Part shown: positions 8,056-18,379 of the stretch, piece by piece
Position numbering within the stretch: the stretch's first letter is position 1
Layout: each line of letters opens with the position of its first letter
Source of the DNA: Litchfieldia alkalitelluris
GTDB taxonomy: Bacteria > Bacillota > Bacilli > Bacillales > Bacillaceae_L
DNA length: 64,000 bases
Assembly (NCBI RefSeq): GCF_002019645.1
Contig: NZ_KV917374.1
Location: 2,740,696 to 2,804,695 of the forward strand
Direction: 5' to 3'
Notes under the pieces: model-generated
Told to the model about the DNA's origin: nothing
Database searches by the model: none
Seen by the model: only the letters and a program-made list of their open reading frames with translations
Translations under genes and position numbers: made by a program

Positions 8056-9704
8056 AACAGATAGAATTCTCTTATCCTGAGCAAAAAGATCAAATCTTAA
8101 ATGGAATAAATCTATCAATTCAGCAGGGTGAATTTGTTGTTTTATGTGGAAAAACAGGTTGTGGGAAAAGTACATTGTTGAAGCATTTAAAACCAGAACT
8201 AACCCCTATTGGCACAAGAAGAGGAAACATCTATTATTTCAATCAATCACTCGAACATACTAATGCGAGCAGGCTTATTTCTGAGGTTGGGATGGTGTTC
8301 CAAGATCCTGAGAATCAAATTGTAATGGATGAAGTCTATCAGGAATTAATTTTTGGTATGGAGAACATGGGAATTGAAAACGACGTTATGAGAAAGCGTT
8401 TGGCGGAACTCGTACAATTCTTTGATTTAGATTCTTTATTGTATAAAAAAACATATGAAATATCGGGTGGGCAAAAACAGATGATCAATTTGGCATCAAT
8501 TCTTCTTTTGCAGCCAAAGGTACTTCTGTTGGATGAACCAACATCCCAATTAGACCCAATCTCTTCAAAAGAATTTATTCAACTTCTTTATCGAATCAAC
8601 CAGGAGTTTGGCATAACAATTATTATGGTTGAACATCGTATAGAGGAAGTTCTTCCATTAGCCGATCGCCTTATTTTATTAGAGCAGGGAAAAATCATAT
8701 ACGATGGTCAACCTAAGGATGTCATTTATGATTCTTTGAGTAGTTCAAATAATTTTTTTAAACCATTTATTCCTTCAATTTCAAAGCTGTTTTTAGAGGT
8801 AGAGGAAAATGTGGAATCAAGTGCTATACCACTGACAGTAAAGGAAGGGAAAAAGTGGATAAGTGAACTTACTATCAATTATGCGAAAGAATTGACAGAC
8901 CAAAAAATTATCAATAATAAGGAAGTCCTTATAAATTGTAAACATGTATATTTTCGGTATAGTCGTGATAGTGCATATATTCTAAAAAACTTAAATTTAG
9001 CAATAAATAAGGGCGACTTTTTTTCAATAGTAGGTAAAAACGGGTCAGGAAAGTCAACACTATTAAAAGTTTGCGGTCTCTTACTAAAGCCTGAAAGAGG
9101 GAAGCTGTTTTATAAAGGAATGTCTAGCCGAGCAACAAAAGAAAACATCTTACAAAAGGAAGTAGCATACCTTCCGCAAAATCCTAAATCCTTCTTTACA
9201 CAAGATACTTTAAAAGAAGAGTTATCATTTCAGGCTGAGCAATTGGATATAGAAAATAGAAACACCACTATCTCGGTGATTGTTAATCAATTTAACCTTC
9301 AGAAAATATTAGATAGACATCCGTATGATTGTAGTGGGGGAGAACAACAAAAGGCTGCCTTAGCATGTTTATTATTAAGTGATCCGGAAATTCTCTTTAT
9401 CGATGAACCTACTAAAGGATTAGATCCAACAGCAAAAGAACAACTGGGCCAGTTACTACAAGATTTACATAAAGAGGGCAAAACCATTGTCATGTCCACT
9501 CATGATATCGAGTTTGCAGCAAGGTACTCTACAAGAAGTGGGATGATTTTCGATGGTGATCTAACAGCTATTGGTTCGTCTGCTGGCTTTTTCAAAGGAA
9601 ATTACTTTTATACGACATCAATCAATCGGATAACAAGAGATCATCCTGGACTTGAGGCGGTCACAATTGAGGAGGTTAGGGAGAAATGGGAAATGCCAAG
9701 GTAG
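8037..9704 (+). CDS. ECF transporter ATPase, two ABC domains fused
   Basis: One chain carries both ATPases of an ECF importer. Domain 1 has Walker A GKTGCGKST (about residue 41), signature SGGQKQ and Walker B LLLDEPTSQ. Domain 2 (from about 300) has Walker A GKNGSGKST, signature SGGEQQ, Walker B ILFIDEPTKG and a switch histidine in STHD. The start is a GTG. The frame opens with GTG at 8028, but GGAG at 8024-8027 is correctly spaced (9 nt) only for the GTG at 8037, giving 555 residues. It overlaps the T-component gene by 19 nt and the S-component gene by 19 nt, so the three are tightly coupled. Confidence 0.92.
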   Translation: MEIFRLEQIEFSYPEQKDQILNGINLSIQQGEFVVLCGKTGCGKSTLLKHLKPELTPIGTRRGNIYYFNQSLEHTNASRLISEVGMVFQDPENQIVMDEVYQELIFGMENMGIENDVMRKRLAELVQFFDLDSLLYKKTYEISGGQKQMINLASILLLQPKVLLLDEPTSQLDPISSKEFIQLLYRINQEFGITIIMVEHRIEEVLPLADRLILLEQGKIIYDGQPKDVIYDSLSSSNNFFKPFIPSISKLFLEVEENVESSAIPLTVKEGKKWISELTINYAKELTDQKIINNKEVLINCKHVYFRYSRDSAYILKNLNLAINKGDFFSIVGKNGSGKSTLLKVCGLLLKPERGKLFYKGMSSRATKENILQKEVAYLPQNPKSFFTQDTLKEELSFQAEQLDIENRNTTISVIVNQFNLQKILDRHPYDCSGGEQQKAALACLLLSDPEILFIDEPTKGLDPTAKEQLGQLLQDLHKEGKTIVMSTHDIEFAARYSTRSGMIFDGDLTAIGSSAGFFKGNYFYTTSINRITRDHPGLEAVTIEEVREKWEMPR

Positions 9705-10372
9705 GTATTATTTTTCTAATTGCCTTTCCACCTCTTTTATTACTTTTGTCCTTTATTCTACAAAATGAATTTTTTCTTATATTTGGAATGGGCATATTAA
9801 TTACCTCATTATTTGTATTTTTTCGGTCGTTTGAGAAAAGACCGATTGATGCAAGAGAAATTGTGTTATTGGCTACTATTTCTGCAATTGCAGCAGTAAG
9901 TAGAATCCCTTTCTCAATGCTACCGAGTGTGCAACCAACGACATTCATAATTATAGTAAGCGGAATTGTATTTGGTGCAGAAAGTGGTTTTTTGATTGGG
10001 GCGGTTGCCGCTCTTGTATCGAACATCTTTTTAGGACAAGGCCCATGGACACCTTGGCAGATGTATAGCTGGGGAATGATAGGGCTAATTGCAGGACTAT
10101 TACGTCATACAGTTTTCATGAAGTCAAAAATAGGACTTGCTGTATATGGAATTGTTGTAGGTTTTGCATTTGGTTGGATTATGAATTTATATTTTTTAAT
10201 TGGGTTTATCAAAGATGTTTCATGGAAAGAGTTTATTGCCTATTTTGCAACAAGCTTTTATTTTGATCTTGGGCATGCCATCTCAAATTTATTTTTTATT
10301 CTAATCTTTGGATCTGCTTGGATTAAAATAATGACGAGGTTTAAAGTGAAATATGGTCTTTTAACAAAATGA
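9686..10372 (+). CDS. ECF transporter S component, probable cobalamin binder (CbrT-like)
   Basis: This 228-residue membrane protein is the substrate-specific subunit of the importer. It has an N-terminal helical hairpin, then the conserved S-component block with QPTTFIII, GFLIG and SNIFLGQGPWTPWQM, and further helices. The GQGPWTPWQM region resembles S proteins associated with cobalamin or its precursors. With the riboswitch upstream this points to cobalamin, but a corrinoid precursor such as cobinamide, or a lower-ligand base, cannot be excluded. Start ATG 9686 follows GAGGTTAGGGAG and lies inside the ATPase gene. It is the last gene of the operon. Confidence 0.85.
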   Translation: MGNAKVGIIFLIAFPPLLLLLSFILQNEFFLIFGMGILITSLFVFFRSFEKRPIDAREIVLLATISAIAAVSRIPFSMLPSVQPTTFIIIVSGIVFGAESGFLIGAVAALVSNIFLGQGPWTPWQMYSWGMIGLIAGLLRHTVFMKSKIGLAVYGIVVGFAFGWIMNLYFLIGFIKDVSWKEFIAYFATSFYFDLGHAISNLFFILIFGSAWIKIMTRFKVKYGLLTK

Positions 10373-10382
10373 TTAAATTCTT

Positions 10383-10408
10383 AGCTTGAACTTTCAAGCT
10401 TTTTTTTG
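10383..10408 (+). terminator. Intrinsic terminator of the cobalamin uptake operon
   Basis: AGCTTGAA and TTCAAGCT form an 8-bp inverted repeat directly followed by eight T. Confidence 0.85.
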
Positions 10409-10621
10409 TTTGTATTTACATTGATTCCTGTTTTATTGAGATGACCTCGAACTTCCATCCTATTGCCTCCTTTAGTTCACCACCTATTAATCTCTCTTAT
10501 TTATTCTAAAAGCGTCTAGTTTACTTGATTAGCGGGGAGTTACTTTACTTAAATTAACAAATTATTATTCCCAATTCTGTTAGTAATCATGTATGATAGA
10601 GATGAAATTATTCGGGGGTAG

Positions 10622-10648
10622 TGTAACTTTTTTTGGGGGAAATACGAC
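10622..10648 (+). promoter_or_regulatory. Candidate SigX-type autoregulatory promoter
   Basis: TGTAAC (10622-10627) and CGAC (10645-10648) are separated by exactly 17 nt, the arrangement reported for SigX-dependent promoters in B. subtilis. They lie 30 nt upstream of sigX itself, as expected for an ECF sigma gene that activates its own operon. The rest of 10409-10621 shows nothing I can name. Confidence 0.75.
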
Positions 10649-10677
10649 TAATTGGTTGAACAGGGAGGTTAAAAGGT

Positions 10678-11229
10678 ATGGACGCCGTGTTTCAAAAACT
10701 ATATGAAAAATATCATCACGATGTCTTTTCTTTTTTATTTTATATGGTCAAAAATCGCGAACAAGCTGAGGATCTTGTTCAAGAAGTATATATAAGAGTA
10801 TTAAAATCCTATGACCGATTTGAAGGGAAAAGCAGTGAAAAAACGTGGCTGTTTTCAATTGCGAGACATGTAGCAATCGACTCATTTAGAAAACAAAAGG
10901 GCTGGAAGCAAAAAATCATGGAATCGTTTGATTGGAATAAACAGCAGGTTCAAGATTTTGCTCCATTACCTGAGGAAATCGCTGTTCAAAATGAACAAGT
11001 ACAAATGATGTATAAATGTCTTGATAAATGCACGGTTGACCAGCGAATGGTGTTGGTATTGCGTTATATTCAATCATTATCGATAAATGAAACGGCAGCG
11101 GCCTTAGACTGGACAGAGAGTAAGGTAAAAACAACTCAACATCGTGCTCTAAAGGTGTTAAAGGGTTATATGGAAGAATTGGGAGTAAAGGAGGGAGCTT
11201 TTGATGAAAAGGTCAGAGTGGAGCGATGA
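10678..11229 (+). CDS. sigX: ECF RNA polymerase sigma factor SigX
   Basis: SigX directs transcription of envelope-modifying genes in response to cationic peptides and wall stress. The 183-residue protein has region 2 (residues about 8-75: AEDLVQEVYIRVLKSYDRFEG, SSEKTWLFSIARHVAIDSFRK) and region 4 (about 110-165: DQRMVLVLRYIQSLSINETAAAL, ESKVKTTQHRALKVL). It is close to B. subtilis SigX in both blocks. The ATG at 10678 follows AGGGAGG. It overlaps the anti-sigma gene by about 26 nt, so the pair is co-translated. The position after resE is also that of B. subtilis sigX. Confidence 0.95.
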   Translation: MDAVFQKLYEKYHHDVFSFLFYMVKNREQAEDLVQEVYIRVLKSYDRFEGKSSEKTWLFSIARHVAIDSFRKQKGWKQKIMESFDWNKQQVQDFAPLPEEIAVQNEQVQMMYKCLDKCTVDQRMVLVLRYIQSLSINETAAALDWTESKVKTTQHRALKVLKGYMEELGVKEGAFDEKVRVER

Positions 11230-12436
11230 ACAACTAGAGCAACTTTTAACACAAATGCCACCAATGAAGGATAACCGCAATCCACAGGAAATTTACCAAA
11301 ACATCTCCTTGCAAGTAAAAAAGAAAAGAAAAACAACTTGGGTTGTTCCAAGTATCGCAGCAGCGGCAGCCTTAATACTGTTTTTTGTCCTAAGTCCATC
11401 ACTTTTCAATAATCTGAATTCAGGGCTTGAGTCCTCTGAATCTAGTAGTGATCAAGAACGAGTAGCAGAACTGTCAGTAGGTGATCAGGGAGACGAAGAG
11501 GCTGGTATTGCTTCGATTAAAGAAGAAGATAGTGCTAAAAATGTTGGTGAAGAAGAGATGACGATTATGCAAGAACCCAGTAAAACGCATCTTGTCAATG
11601 AGGAAGATCTTGTTAATCAAACATTACTTACATTTACCGTACCTGTTTTTGCAGGACAATTTTATACAACTGTGAGTGTCTTAACTGAAAATGATGGTCA
11701 AACATCAGTTCAAAAATACAATGAGACCTTACCGTTATTAAATAATCTTCTTCTTGAAAAACAAGCAATCTGGGGGATTGAGCCATTCGCTGTAGACTAT
11801 TTGCGCTTTTCAGAAGAAACAGATTCTAATGGTATGAAAAATGTAATTGTTGACATACCGTCAGAAACAAATACTGCATCATTTTCGTCTGCTGAAGCGG
11901 GTGTATTTGATGCAACAATGACTAACTCATTTCGCTGGCTTACTGAAGACTATAATCATGTTGTTTATATGAAAGATGGTAAAATTGGGGCTGAAATTGG
12001 TCAAAGTGGATTTGTTACAGATTCTTTGGAGATTGAAAAAAATCGTAAGTTGGGATATTTTTATCTAAAAAATGAAGGTTCAGAACAGTCGTTTCTCATC
12101 TATTCAATGAGCCCATATAAGACGATCGAAGAAGCTTTTACAGCTATGAGAAATCCAGAAGGTTTGGGTGATTTTTCTCTTGAACCATCTATACCAACTG
12201 AAGCAATGTTTTATCTTAAAGAAGATGAACAAGGAGAAAATCTTACAGTCACATTTGAAAGTCCAATTGAAGATAATGAGCATTATCAAATAGCATTTGA
12301 AGCCATTCTTCTTACCGCTAAAGAGTTTGGGTTTAAAACAGTAACCTTTGAAGGGAATATGGATCGTGTAGGAAATGTCATCTTAGGAGAACGTACTACT
12401 GTTCCAGTTGCCCCAAATCCGATTGTACTAAATTAA
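11204..12436 (+). CDS. rsiX: Anti-sigma-X factor RsiX
   Basis: RsiX is a membrane protein that holds SigX inactive. The N-terminal cytoplasmic part (1-43) carries the sigma-binding region, a single TM helix follows at about 45-65 (VVPSIAAAAALILFFVL), and the outer part of about 340 residues is acidic near the membrane and then folds into two related-looking alpha/beta halves. The ATG at 11204 sits 8-9 nt after GGAGG; a TTG at 11201 is a less likely start. It is 410 residues, somewhat longer than B. subtilis RsiX. It overlaps sigX, the usual order sigma then anti-sigma. Confidence 0.92.
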   Translation: MKRSEWSDEQLEQLLTQMPPMKDNRNPQEIYQNISLQVKKKRKTTWVVPSIAAAAALILFFVLSPSLFNNLNSGLESSESSSDQERVAELSVGDQGDEEAGIASIKEEDSAKNVGEEEMTIMQEPSKTHLVNEEDLVNQTLLTFTVPVFAGQFYTTVSVLTENDGQTSVQKYNETLPLLNNLLLEKQAIWGIEPFAVDYLRFSEETDSNGMKNVIVDIPSETNTASFSSAEAGVFDATMTNSFRWLTEDYNHVVYMKDGKIGAEIGQSGFVTDSLEIEKNRKLGYFYLKNEGSEQSFLIYSMSPYKTIEEAFTAMRNPEGLGDFSLEPSIPTEAMFYLKEDEQGENLTVTFESPIEDNEHYQIAFEAILLTAKEFGFKTVTFEGNMDRVGNVILGERTTVPVAPNPIVLN

Positions 12437-12450
12437 TTAAATTATTGTTG

Positions 12451-12478
12451 AAGCTGTCCAGTCATGGACAGCTTTTTA
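12451..12478 (+). terminator. Intrinsic terminator after rsiX
   Basis: AAGCTGTCC and GGACAGCTT form a 9-bp stem with a 6-nt loop, followed by a short T-run. Confidence 0.88.
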
Positions 12479-12865
12479 GCTTTATTATAGTTGCACTACA
12501 TACTTTGGTTTGTATATCCTACCACTCCACCTATATTTTCGTGTAAGAAGTCTGGTAGCGAAATGTACCCTTGTATGATAAAGGAGCAAATGGCTTAGAG
12601 TACAAATTATCGGGTTTTCACTAAACAAAAAGGACCGAGTTTTGGCCGGTTTTTCTTATGATTGAATATCCTACTTAAAATCTTAAAATCGATTTTATAA
12701 ATTTTTCTTACATATTTTAAGAAATGATGTCAAATAATGAAAGGGTGTTTGTTTTGACAGCCTGTTAAAAACAAAGGGGTGTATTAACAAGCGATAGCAT
12801 GGTTCTAAAATGAGACAGGCATACATATGATACTTAGCAACATGAATTATTTTAGGAGGATTATA
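12479..12865 (+). other. Intergenic region before the M23 peptidase gene
   Basis: A weaker hairpin with a T-run lies at about 12630-12657 (GGACCG...CCGGTTTTT). Near the gene, CATATGATA at 12824-12832 fits the -10 pattern CATAnnnTA of sporulation sigma K, and the overlapping CATACATAT at 12820 resembles a sigma E -10. No convincing -35 partner was seen for either, so a sporulation promoter is only suggested. Confidence 0.35.
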
Positions 12866-13834
12866 ATGTTAATGCAAAATACATACTACCGTGTGGCATT
12901 GATAGCCATGTTGGTATTCATTTTAGGTGGATTATTTCTAGCTGGAAATTCGACGAGCGCGAATACATCCTTTAAAGAAGGAACAGATCATTGGGTATGG
13001 CCAGTTGTTGGTGAAATAACAGATACATTTGGAACGAGACACGGTAGACATATGGGATTAGATATAGCTGCACCTTATGGTACAGAAGCAATTACAGTAG
13101 ACGAGGGAATCGTCAATAAGTCATATTATTCAAATACATATGGTCACGTAGTATTTATAGGTCATCCTAATGGATTAGAGACAGTATATGCACATTTAAG
13201 TAAACGGAATGTGGATGAAGGTGACAAAGTTAAGATTGGCCAAAAGATCGGAGAAGTTGGTAGTACAGGTGTATCGACGGGTGATCATTTACACTTTGAA
13301 GTACATATAGGTGAGTGGAATTATGAAAAGGATAATGCAATTGATCCATTAACTGTATTAAATGAAAAGAAATTTCTAGCAGCGATTGATGATGAAGAAA
13401 ACGAGGAGCAGCGTAAAGAAATGAAGTTAGCAGCGATTGAACATATTGAAAGTGTACACTCATCAGCAATATTGATTAATGAAGAAAAAGGGTTAATAGA
13501 TGATTCGATTGCAGTTTCGAATCATCATGAACAAATTGAAACGAAAGAAATAACAATTAAGCCAAACCAAACTCTATGGGATTTGGCAAATGAATATAAT
13601 GTAACGGTTGAGTCTATTATGAAATCAAATCAATTATCTTCGACTTTATTAGTAGTCGGGCAAAAACTAGTGATAGAGCCAAAGCATAAAAATAAGTATA
13701 TTGTTGAGGCTGGAGATTCACTATTGAAAATTTCTAAGGAATTTGGAATTTCTGTTAGTGAACTTCGTGAATTAAATAATCTGACTGGTGATTTAATCTT
13801 CCCAATGCAAGAATTAGTTGTTAAGAAAGAATAA
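12866..13834 (+). CDS. M23 zinc metallopeptidase with two LysM domains
   Basis: This is probably a peptidoglycan hydrolase or spore-envelope protein. From the ATG at 12866 it has 322 residues: an N-terminal membrane anchor or signal (about 9-28), an M23/LytM domain at about 42-165 with all metal ligands (H62 and D66 in RHMGLDIA, H141/H143 in DHLHFEV), a charged linker, and two LysM motifs at about 227-270 and 275-318. The start is placed by AGGAGG at 12854; the frame extends upstream to 12827 without a ribosome site. It stands alone where serA sits in B. subtilis. A sporulation role (compare SpoIIQ and LytH, both M23 proteins) is possible but not shown. Confidence 0.85.
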   Translation: MLMQNTYYRVALIAMLVFILGGLFLAGNSTSANTSFKEGTDHWVWPVVGEITDTFGTRHGRHMGLDIAAPYGTEAITVDEGIVNKSYYSNTYGHVVFIGHPNGLETVYAHLSKRNVDEGDKVKIGQKIGEVGSTGVSTGDHLHFEVHIGEWNYEKDNAIDPLTVLNEKKFLAAIDDEENEEQRKEMKLAAIEHIESVHSSAILINEEKGLIDDSIAVSNHHEQIETKEITIKPNQTLWDLANEYNVTVESIMKSNQLSSTLLVVGQKLVIEPKHKNKYIVEAGDSLLKISKEFGISVSELRELNNLTGDLIFPMQELVVKKE

Positions 13835-13908
13835 ACAGAAGCTAAACTGCATTGACCAACCTGAAAACTGTAGAATCCGACCAGGAAGTTTACATCCGGT
13901 TGAAGCGG

Positions 13909-13940
13909 GCTGGAGCTTTCTATGAGCTAGATGCTCCAGC
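13909..13940 (+). other. Inverted repeat between the M23 and PHP genes
   Basis: GCTGGAGC (13909-13916) and GCTCCAGC (13933-13940) form a perfect 8-bp stem. No T-run follows, so it is a poor terminator; the sequence resembles the GGAGCTAGA end of dispersed repeat A and may be a decayed copy. Confidence 0.45.
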
Positions 13941-14055
13941 TAAACAATCAGCTTGTATAAAAGAACTTTTGTAAAATTTGAAAAAATCCCTCTTGCAATC
14001 ATTGTATTTAAAGGTAAGAATAGGTATAATGATAAAAAAATTAGGGGGAAAAGGT

Positions 14056-14868
14056 TTGCTTACAGATTATCATAACCATTTAGAGCGAGGAACACTTACA
14101 CTACCATATTTGAAACAGTTTACAGACGAGGCCGCCCAAAAAAAAATAGAGCATTTTGGGATTTCTGAGCATGCCTATCATTTCTATCAAACAAAGAATA
14201 TTCTAAGTAACCCATGGGTTGATGAACGACGTTTTTATGACATGAAAGATTATGTTGCTTTGTTCCAACAAGCATGGAATCAGCAAATTGACGTGAAAAT
14301 GTCAATAGAAATGGATTATACTCCTGGAAAGCACCAAGAAATGAAAGAGTTTATCAAGGCATATGATTTTGACTATGTAATTGGTTCTATTCACTGGGTA
14401 GATGATTTTGGTATTGATTTAGCTGAATATAGAAAAGAGTGGGACCGAAGAGATCTATTTAACACATATGAAAAATACTTTGATCAAGTTGTTACTCTAG
14501 CAGAATCTAATTTATTTGATATTGTAGGTCATCTTGACTTAGTTAAAATTTTTAAATATATACCAAATGATGTGGAATTTCTATTACATCAGTATGATCG
14601 TGCTACAACAGCATTAGCTAACTCGAAAACCTGTGTTGAAATCAGCACGGCAGGACTTCGTAAACCTATTGGAGAATTATATCCTGACCCTAGATTACTT
14701 CAAATGTGTTTTGATAAAAAAATCCCTATTGTTTTATCTTCGGATGCACATGTCCCTGGTGATGTAGGCGCGGACTACGACCAAGCAATTGATTTAGCTA
14801 AGTCAATTGGATATGACAGTCTAGTAACTTTTGAAAAGGGTGAGAGAAAAGAAGTGCCAATTGGATAA
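14056..14868 (+). CDS. PHP-family histidinol-phosphatase-like hydrolase
   Basis: The product is a PHP-domain metallophosphoesterase of the HisJ/HisK type; histidinol phosphatase of this group removes phosphate from L-histidinol phosphate in histidine synthesis. Metal-binding motifs are visible at DYHNHLE (H6, H8), GISEHAY, GSIHWVDDFG, GHLDLV and near the C-terminus SSDAHVPGDVG. I take the TTG at 14056 because AGGGGG at 14043-14048 is spaced for it and the protein then starts LTDYHNH as in the family; the frame is open back to 13978. At 270 residues it has the usual length. No other his gene apart from hisC lies in the window, so a different phosphoester substrate is possible. Confidence 0.82.
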   Translation: MLTDYHNHLERGTLTLPYLKQFTDEAAQKKIEHFGISEHAYHFYQTKNILSNPWVDERRFYDMKDYVALFQQAWNQQIDVKMSIEMDYTPGKHQEMKEFIKAYDFDYVIGSIHWVDDFGIDLAEYRKEWDRRDLFNTYEKYFDQVVTLAESNLFDIVGHLDLVKIFKYIPNDVEFLLHQYDRATTALANSKTCVEISTAGLRKPIGELYPDPRLLQMCFDKKIPIVLSSDAHVPGDVGADYDQAIDLAKSIGYDSLVTFEKGERKEVPIG

Positions 14869-14930
14869 ATTGCGATGATGCAATGGGAGTCATAGATTCA
14901 CCTATGTTTGTAATCAAATAGTATAGAAAC

Positions 14931-14970
14931 GGAGTCGGATTTTATTTTTAATAAAACTTGACTCCTATTT
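14931..14970 (+). terminator. Probable terminator after the PHP gene
   Basis: GGAGTC...TTTTAT and ATAAAA...GACTCC form an interrupted stem of about 12 bp, followed by TATTTGT. The tail is weak. Nothing else is recognised up to the fer terminator. Confidence 0.5.
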
Positions 14971-15084
14971 GTAGTTATAAAGAAAAATTCTGAATTAGTA
15001 GTGCTATTCACTTATAATCGACCGCTTATTCCCACGTGTATTTCAATTTAGGTCTTCAGGGAAGAGAATTATCTAATCTTAACA

Positions 15085-15122
15085 TAAAAAAGGGCTGACC
15101 TTTTTAATAAAGATCAACCCTT
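15085..15122 (-). terminator. Intrinsic terminator of fer
   Basis: On the minus strand AAGGGTTGATC and GGTCAGCCCTT form a stem followed by a run of T, immediately after the fer stop codon. Confidence 0.85.
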
Positions 15123-15132
15123 CAAATTAGTT

Positions 15133-15778
<646 letters not shown>

Positions 15779-16840
15779 ATGAACATTTCATATCGTTCAC
15801 TTATTTTATTATATTGCATTCACCAAATAAAATGTGAAAGGTCAATTTATGGGGTGTTTCATATTCTTACTGGGAAGAAGTCATCTCAAACAATTGTTGA
15901 TGGCGAGTTCTTCCAGCTATCACCGTTATTTAGTGTGCTAAAAAAACTTAAAAGAATTGAATTTATCAAACATATTGATGAATTATCAAAAAAAAACTTA
16001 ATTGAAGCAGTCGATGAAAATATATACAAGCTCACGACAAATGGACAACAAACTTTAGAGCAACATAGTTCTTTAATTGTTCCTGCGTATATAAATGGTT
16101 GGAAGTACTACGATGCAGGTATACAATTTTGGCAGAGGCTCTCACTAATCATTCAGGTTCTATCGAACTTAATACGTGATAAACGGAATTATATTACAAT
16201 ACAACAAGATCAACATATACTAACCTGGGCAAAGCAATACCTGTTGACTAGAAAAGAATCTAAACAAGAATTAGCTAGTGCCATCTACAAGGAATGTGAG
16301 GAGTGTCTCTCTGTATTATCTGAGGACGATGCAATGATTTTCGTACTAAGGCTTTCTAGCTCAGGAAGAATTGGTTACACTAATCAACAAATTGGTTCGA
16401 TGCTTTCTTTAGATGAAGAGCAAGTTGAAATATACTTTATGAACGTTATCCACTTTATGTTAATGAGGATTGAACATGATCCATTAACATTTCCGAATCT
16501 TGCAGAGATAAAATCAACAATACCTAATCGTAAATACTCTTTAACTGAATCAACAGCTAAGACACTTGACCTTTTAAATCAAGGGAATTCTCTTGAAAAT
16601 ATAGCCTTTCTAAGGCGCCTAAAGTTGAACACTGTTGAGGATCATATCGTGGAAATAGCTCACCATGTAGAGGCATTTAAGATTGAACCATATGTTTCTA
16701 AAGAAAAACAAGAAGAAATAATAAAAACGCAAAAGGCTCTTGATACGCTAAAATTAAAACGGATCAGAGAAGCGCTCCATTTTGATGTTTCATATTTTGA
16801 AATTAGGTTAGTTCTTGCAAAAAGTGGGGTAAACGAATGA
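15779..16840 (+). CDS. ypbB: YpbB, helix-turn-helix partner of RecQ
   Basis: This 353-residue protein of unknown precise function is always found next to recQ in bacilli. The C-terminal third (about 245-335: [40 protein letters not shown]) is a helix-turn-helix of the type seen in helicase-associated proteins, and an earlier segment ([18 protein letters not shown]) has a second HTH-like look. It overlaps recQ by 4 nt, so the two products are made together, which supports a physical or regulatory link with the helicase. Start ATG 15779 follows AGGTGG. Confidence 0.88.
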   Translation: MNISYRSLILLYCIHQIKCERSIYGVFHILTGKKSSQTIVDGEFFQLSPLFSVLKKLKRIEFIKHIDELSKKNLIEAVDENIYKLTTNGQQTLEQHSSLIVPAYINGWKYYDAGIQFWQRLSLIIQVLSNLIRDKRNYITIQQDQHILTWAKQYLLTRKESKQELASAIYKECEECLSVLSEDDAMIFVLRLSSSGRIGYTNQQIGSMLSLDEEQVEIYFMNVIHFMLMRIEHDPLTFPNLAEIKSTIPNRKYSLTESTAKTLDLLNQGNSLENIAFLRRLKLNTVEDHIVEIAHHVEAFKIEPYVSKEKQEEIIKTQKALDTLKLKRIREALHFDVSYFEIRLVLAKSGVNE

Positions 16841-18369
16841 AACTAGAAGAAGTACTTTATCAGAGGTTTAAATATAAAACCTTTCGAGAGGGGCAGAAGT
16901 TAATTATTGAAGATGTACTAAAAGGGAATGATGTAGTTGCTATGCTACCGACAGGTGGTGGAAAATCAATTTGTTATCAGTTACCTGCTTATGCTTTGGA
17001 TAAAGGGACTGTCTTAATTGTTTCACCTCTTTTATCTCTTATGGAGGATCAGGTATACCAATTAAGACAAAAGGGAGAAAAAAGAGTTGTCGCAATTAAT
17101 AGCTTTCTATCACCACAGGAAAAGAAATATGTTTTTTCGCAACTGAAAAATTATAAATTTATTTATGCATCTCCTGAAATTCTTCAATCCAAGTGGGTTG
17201 TAGACCAACTGATGGTACTTGATATATCGTATATTGTCATTGATGAAGCTCATTGTATCTCACAATGGGGACATGACTTCCGTCCGGACTATTCCCGGCT
17301 TGGTGAAATAAGAGAGTCGCTTAAGAACCCACCCTGTATAGCACTTACAGCAACGGCAACAAATGAAGTTATTGAAGATATTGTACAATGCTTGAAACTT
17401 AATGATGTGAAAAGGCATCTCTACTCCGTTGATCGTAAAAACATTTCCTTTATTGTGGAGAAGGTGGATCATTATCAAGAAAAGCTAGAAAAGTTAAAAA
17501 GTTTAGTTCAATCACTTGAAGGTCCTGGGATTATTTACTTTTCTAGCAGAAATTCTGCCGAAAGTGTCACGAGGTATTTGATGGATGCTGGAATAGAGAA
17601 TGTAGCTTATTACCATGGTGGGATAGAACATGAACAAAGAATGCTTATCCAACAACAATTTATTCATAATCAATTAGAGGTCATTTGTAGTACAAACGCA
17701 TTTGGCATGGGTGTTGATAAGTCAAACATCCGTTTTGTTATTCATTTTCACTTTCCTACACAGTTAGAAAGTTATCTTCAGGAAATTGGAAGAGCGGGAA
17801 GAGATGGAGAACAAAGTGTCGCGGTTTTATTATTTAGTAATCATGATTATGAGTTACCCGAATTATTAATTACGAATGATTTGCCTACACTTGAACAGAT
17901 ACAGATGGTCATGGAGTATATGAGTAGAATGATTGAAAAAGATGGTAAACTATCCATTACAAGAGACGTAGAAACCAGACTATGCCAAGAAAATATCATA
18001 GCAGAAACTGTGTGGCGTTTTATAAGATACCATTTAGAGAAAGCATCGATTATCCAACATCAAGTAATCCATGCTACTTTTGATATTAATTCAATTTCAA
18101 GATACATTCATCAAAAGGCACGAGAACGAATTCAATACAAACAATCAAAGCTTTATTTTATGGAAAAGTGGATTAAAACTGATCAATGCCGAAGATTGGA
18201 GATATTGAACTATTTTGGAGAAGAACTTAGCAATAAACCAAAAGATTGCTGTGATAATTGCTCGAAAGATCTCTTATCAAATAATCTGTCAAAGTATAAA
18301 AAAAGAGTAAGGTGGAAGCCTCTTGATTGGAGACAGGAATTCCGAAGTATTCTTTTAAAGGATGAGTGA
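16837..18369 (+). CDS. recQ: ATP-dependent DNA helicase RecQ (RecS type)
   Basis: RecQ is a 3'-5' DNA helicase in recombination and fork repair. The N-terminal Q-motif FREGQ (Q20), Walker A TGGGKS (K43), DEAH box (136-139, followed by [13 protein letters not shown]), SAT-like TATAT, and motif [12 protein letters not shown] are all present. The RecQ zinc site is visible as [13 protein letters not shown] and CCDNC near 445-475. At 510 residues it stops after the zinc/winged-helix part and has no HRDC domain, as in B. subtilis RecS (ypbC). It overlaps ypbB by 4 nt. Confidence 0.95.
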   Translation: MKLEEVLYQRFKYKTFREGQKLIIEDVLKGNDVVAMLPTGGGKSICYQLPAYALDKGTVLIVSPLLSLMEDQVYQLRQKGEKRVVAINSFLSPQEKKYVFSQLKNYKFIYASPEILQSKWVVDQLMVLDISYIVIDEAHCISQWGHDFRPDYSRLGEIRESLKNPPCIALTATATNEVIEDIVQCLKLNDVKRHLYSVDRKNISFIVEKVDHYQEKLEKLKSLVQSLEGPGIIYFSSRNSAESVTRYLMDAGIENVAYYHGGIEHEQRMLIQQQFIHNQLEVICSTNAFGMGVDKSNIRFVIHFHFPTQLESYLQEIGRAGRDGEQSVAVLLFSNHDYELPELLITNDLPTLEQIQMVMEYMSRMIEKDGKLSITRDVETRLCQENIIAETVWRFIRYHLEKASIIQHQVIHATFDINSISRYIHQKARERIQYKQSKLYFMEKWIKTDQCRRLEILNYFGEELSNKPKDCCDNCSKDLLSNNLSKYKKRVRWKPLDWRQEFRSILLKDE

Positions 18370-18379
18370 GAAGCATTAA

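Noticed and set aside
14056-14868. Evidence of a his operon around the PHP phosphatase
   Set aside because: No neighbouring gene belongs to histidine synthesis, so the histidinol-phosphatase label stays a family-level call.
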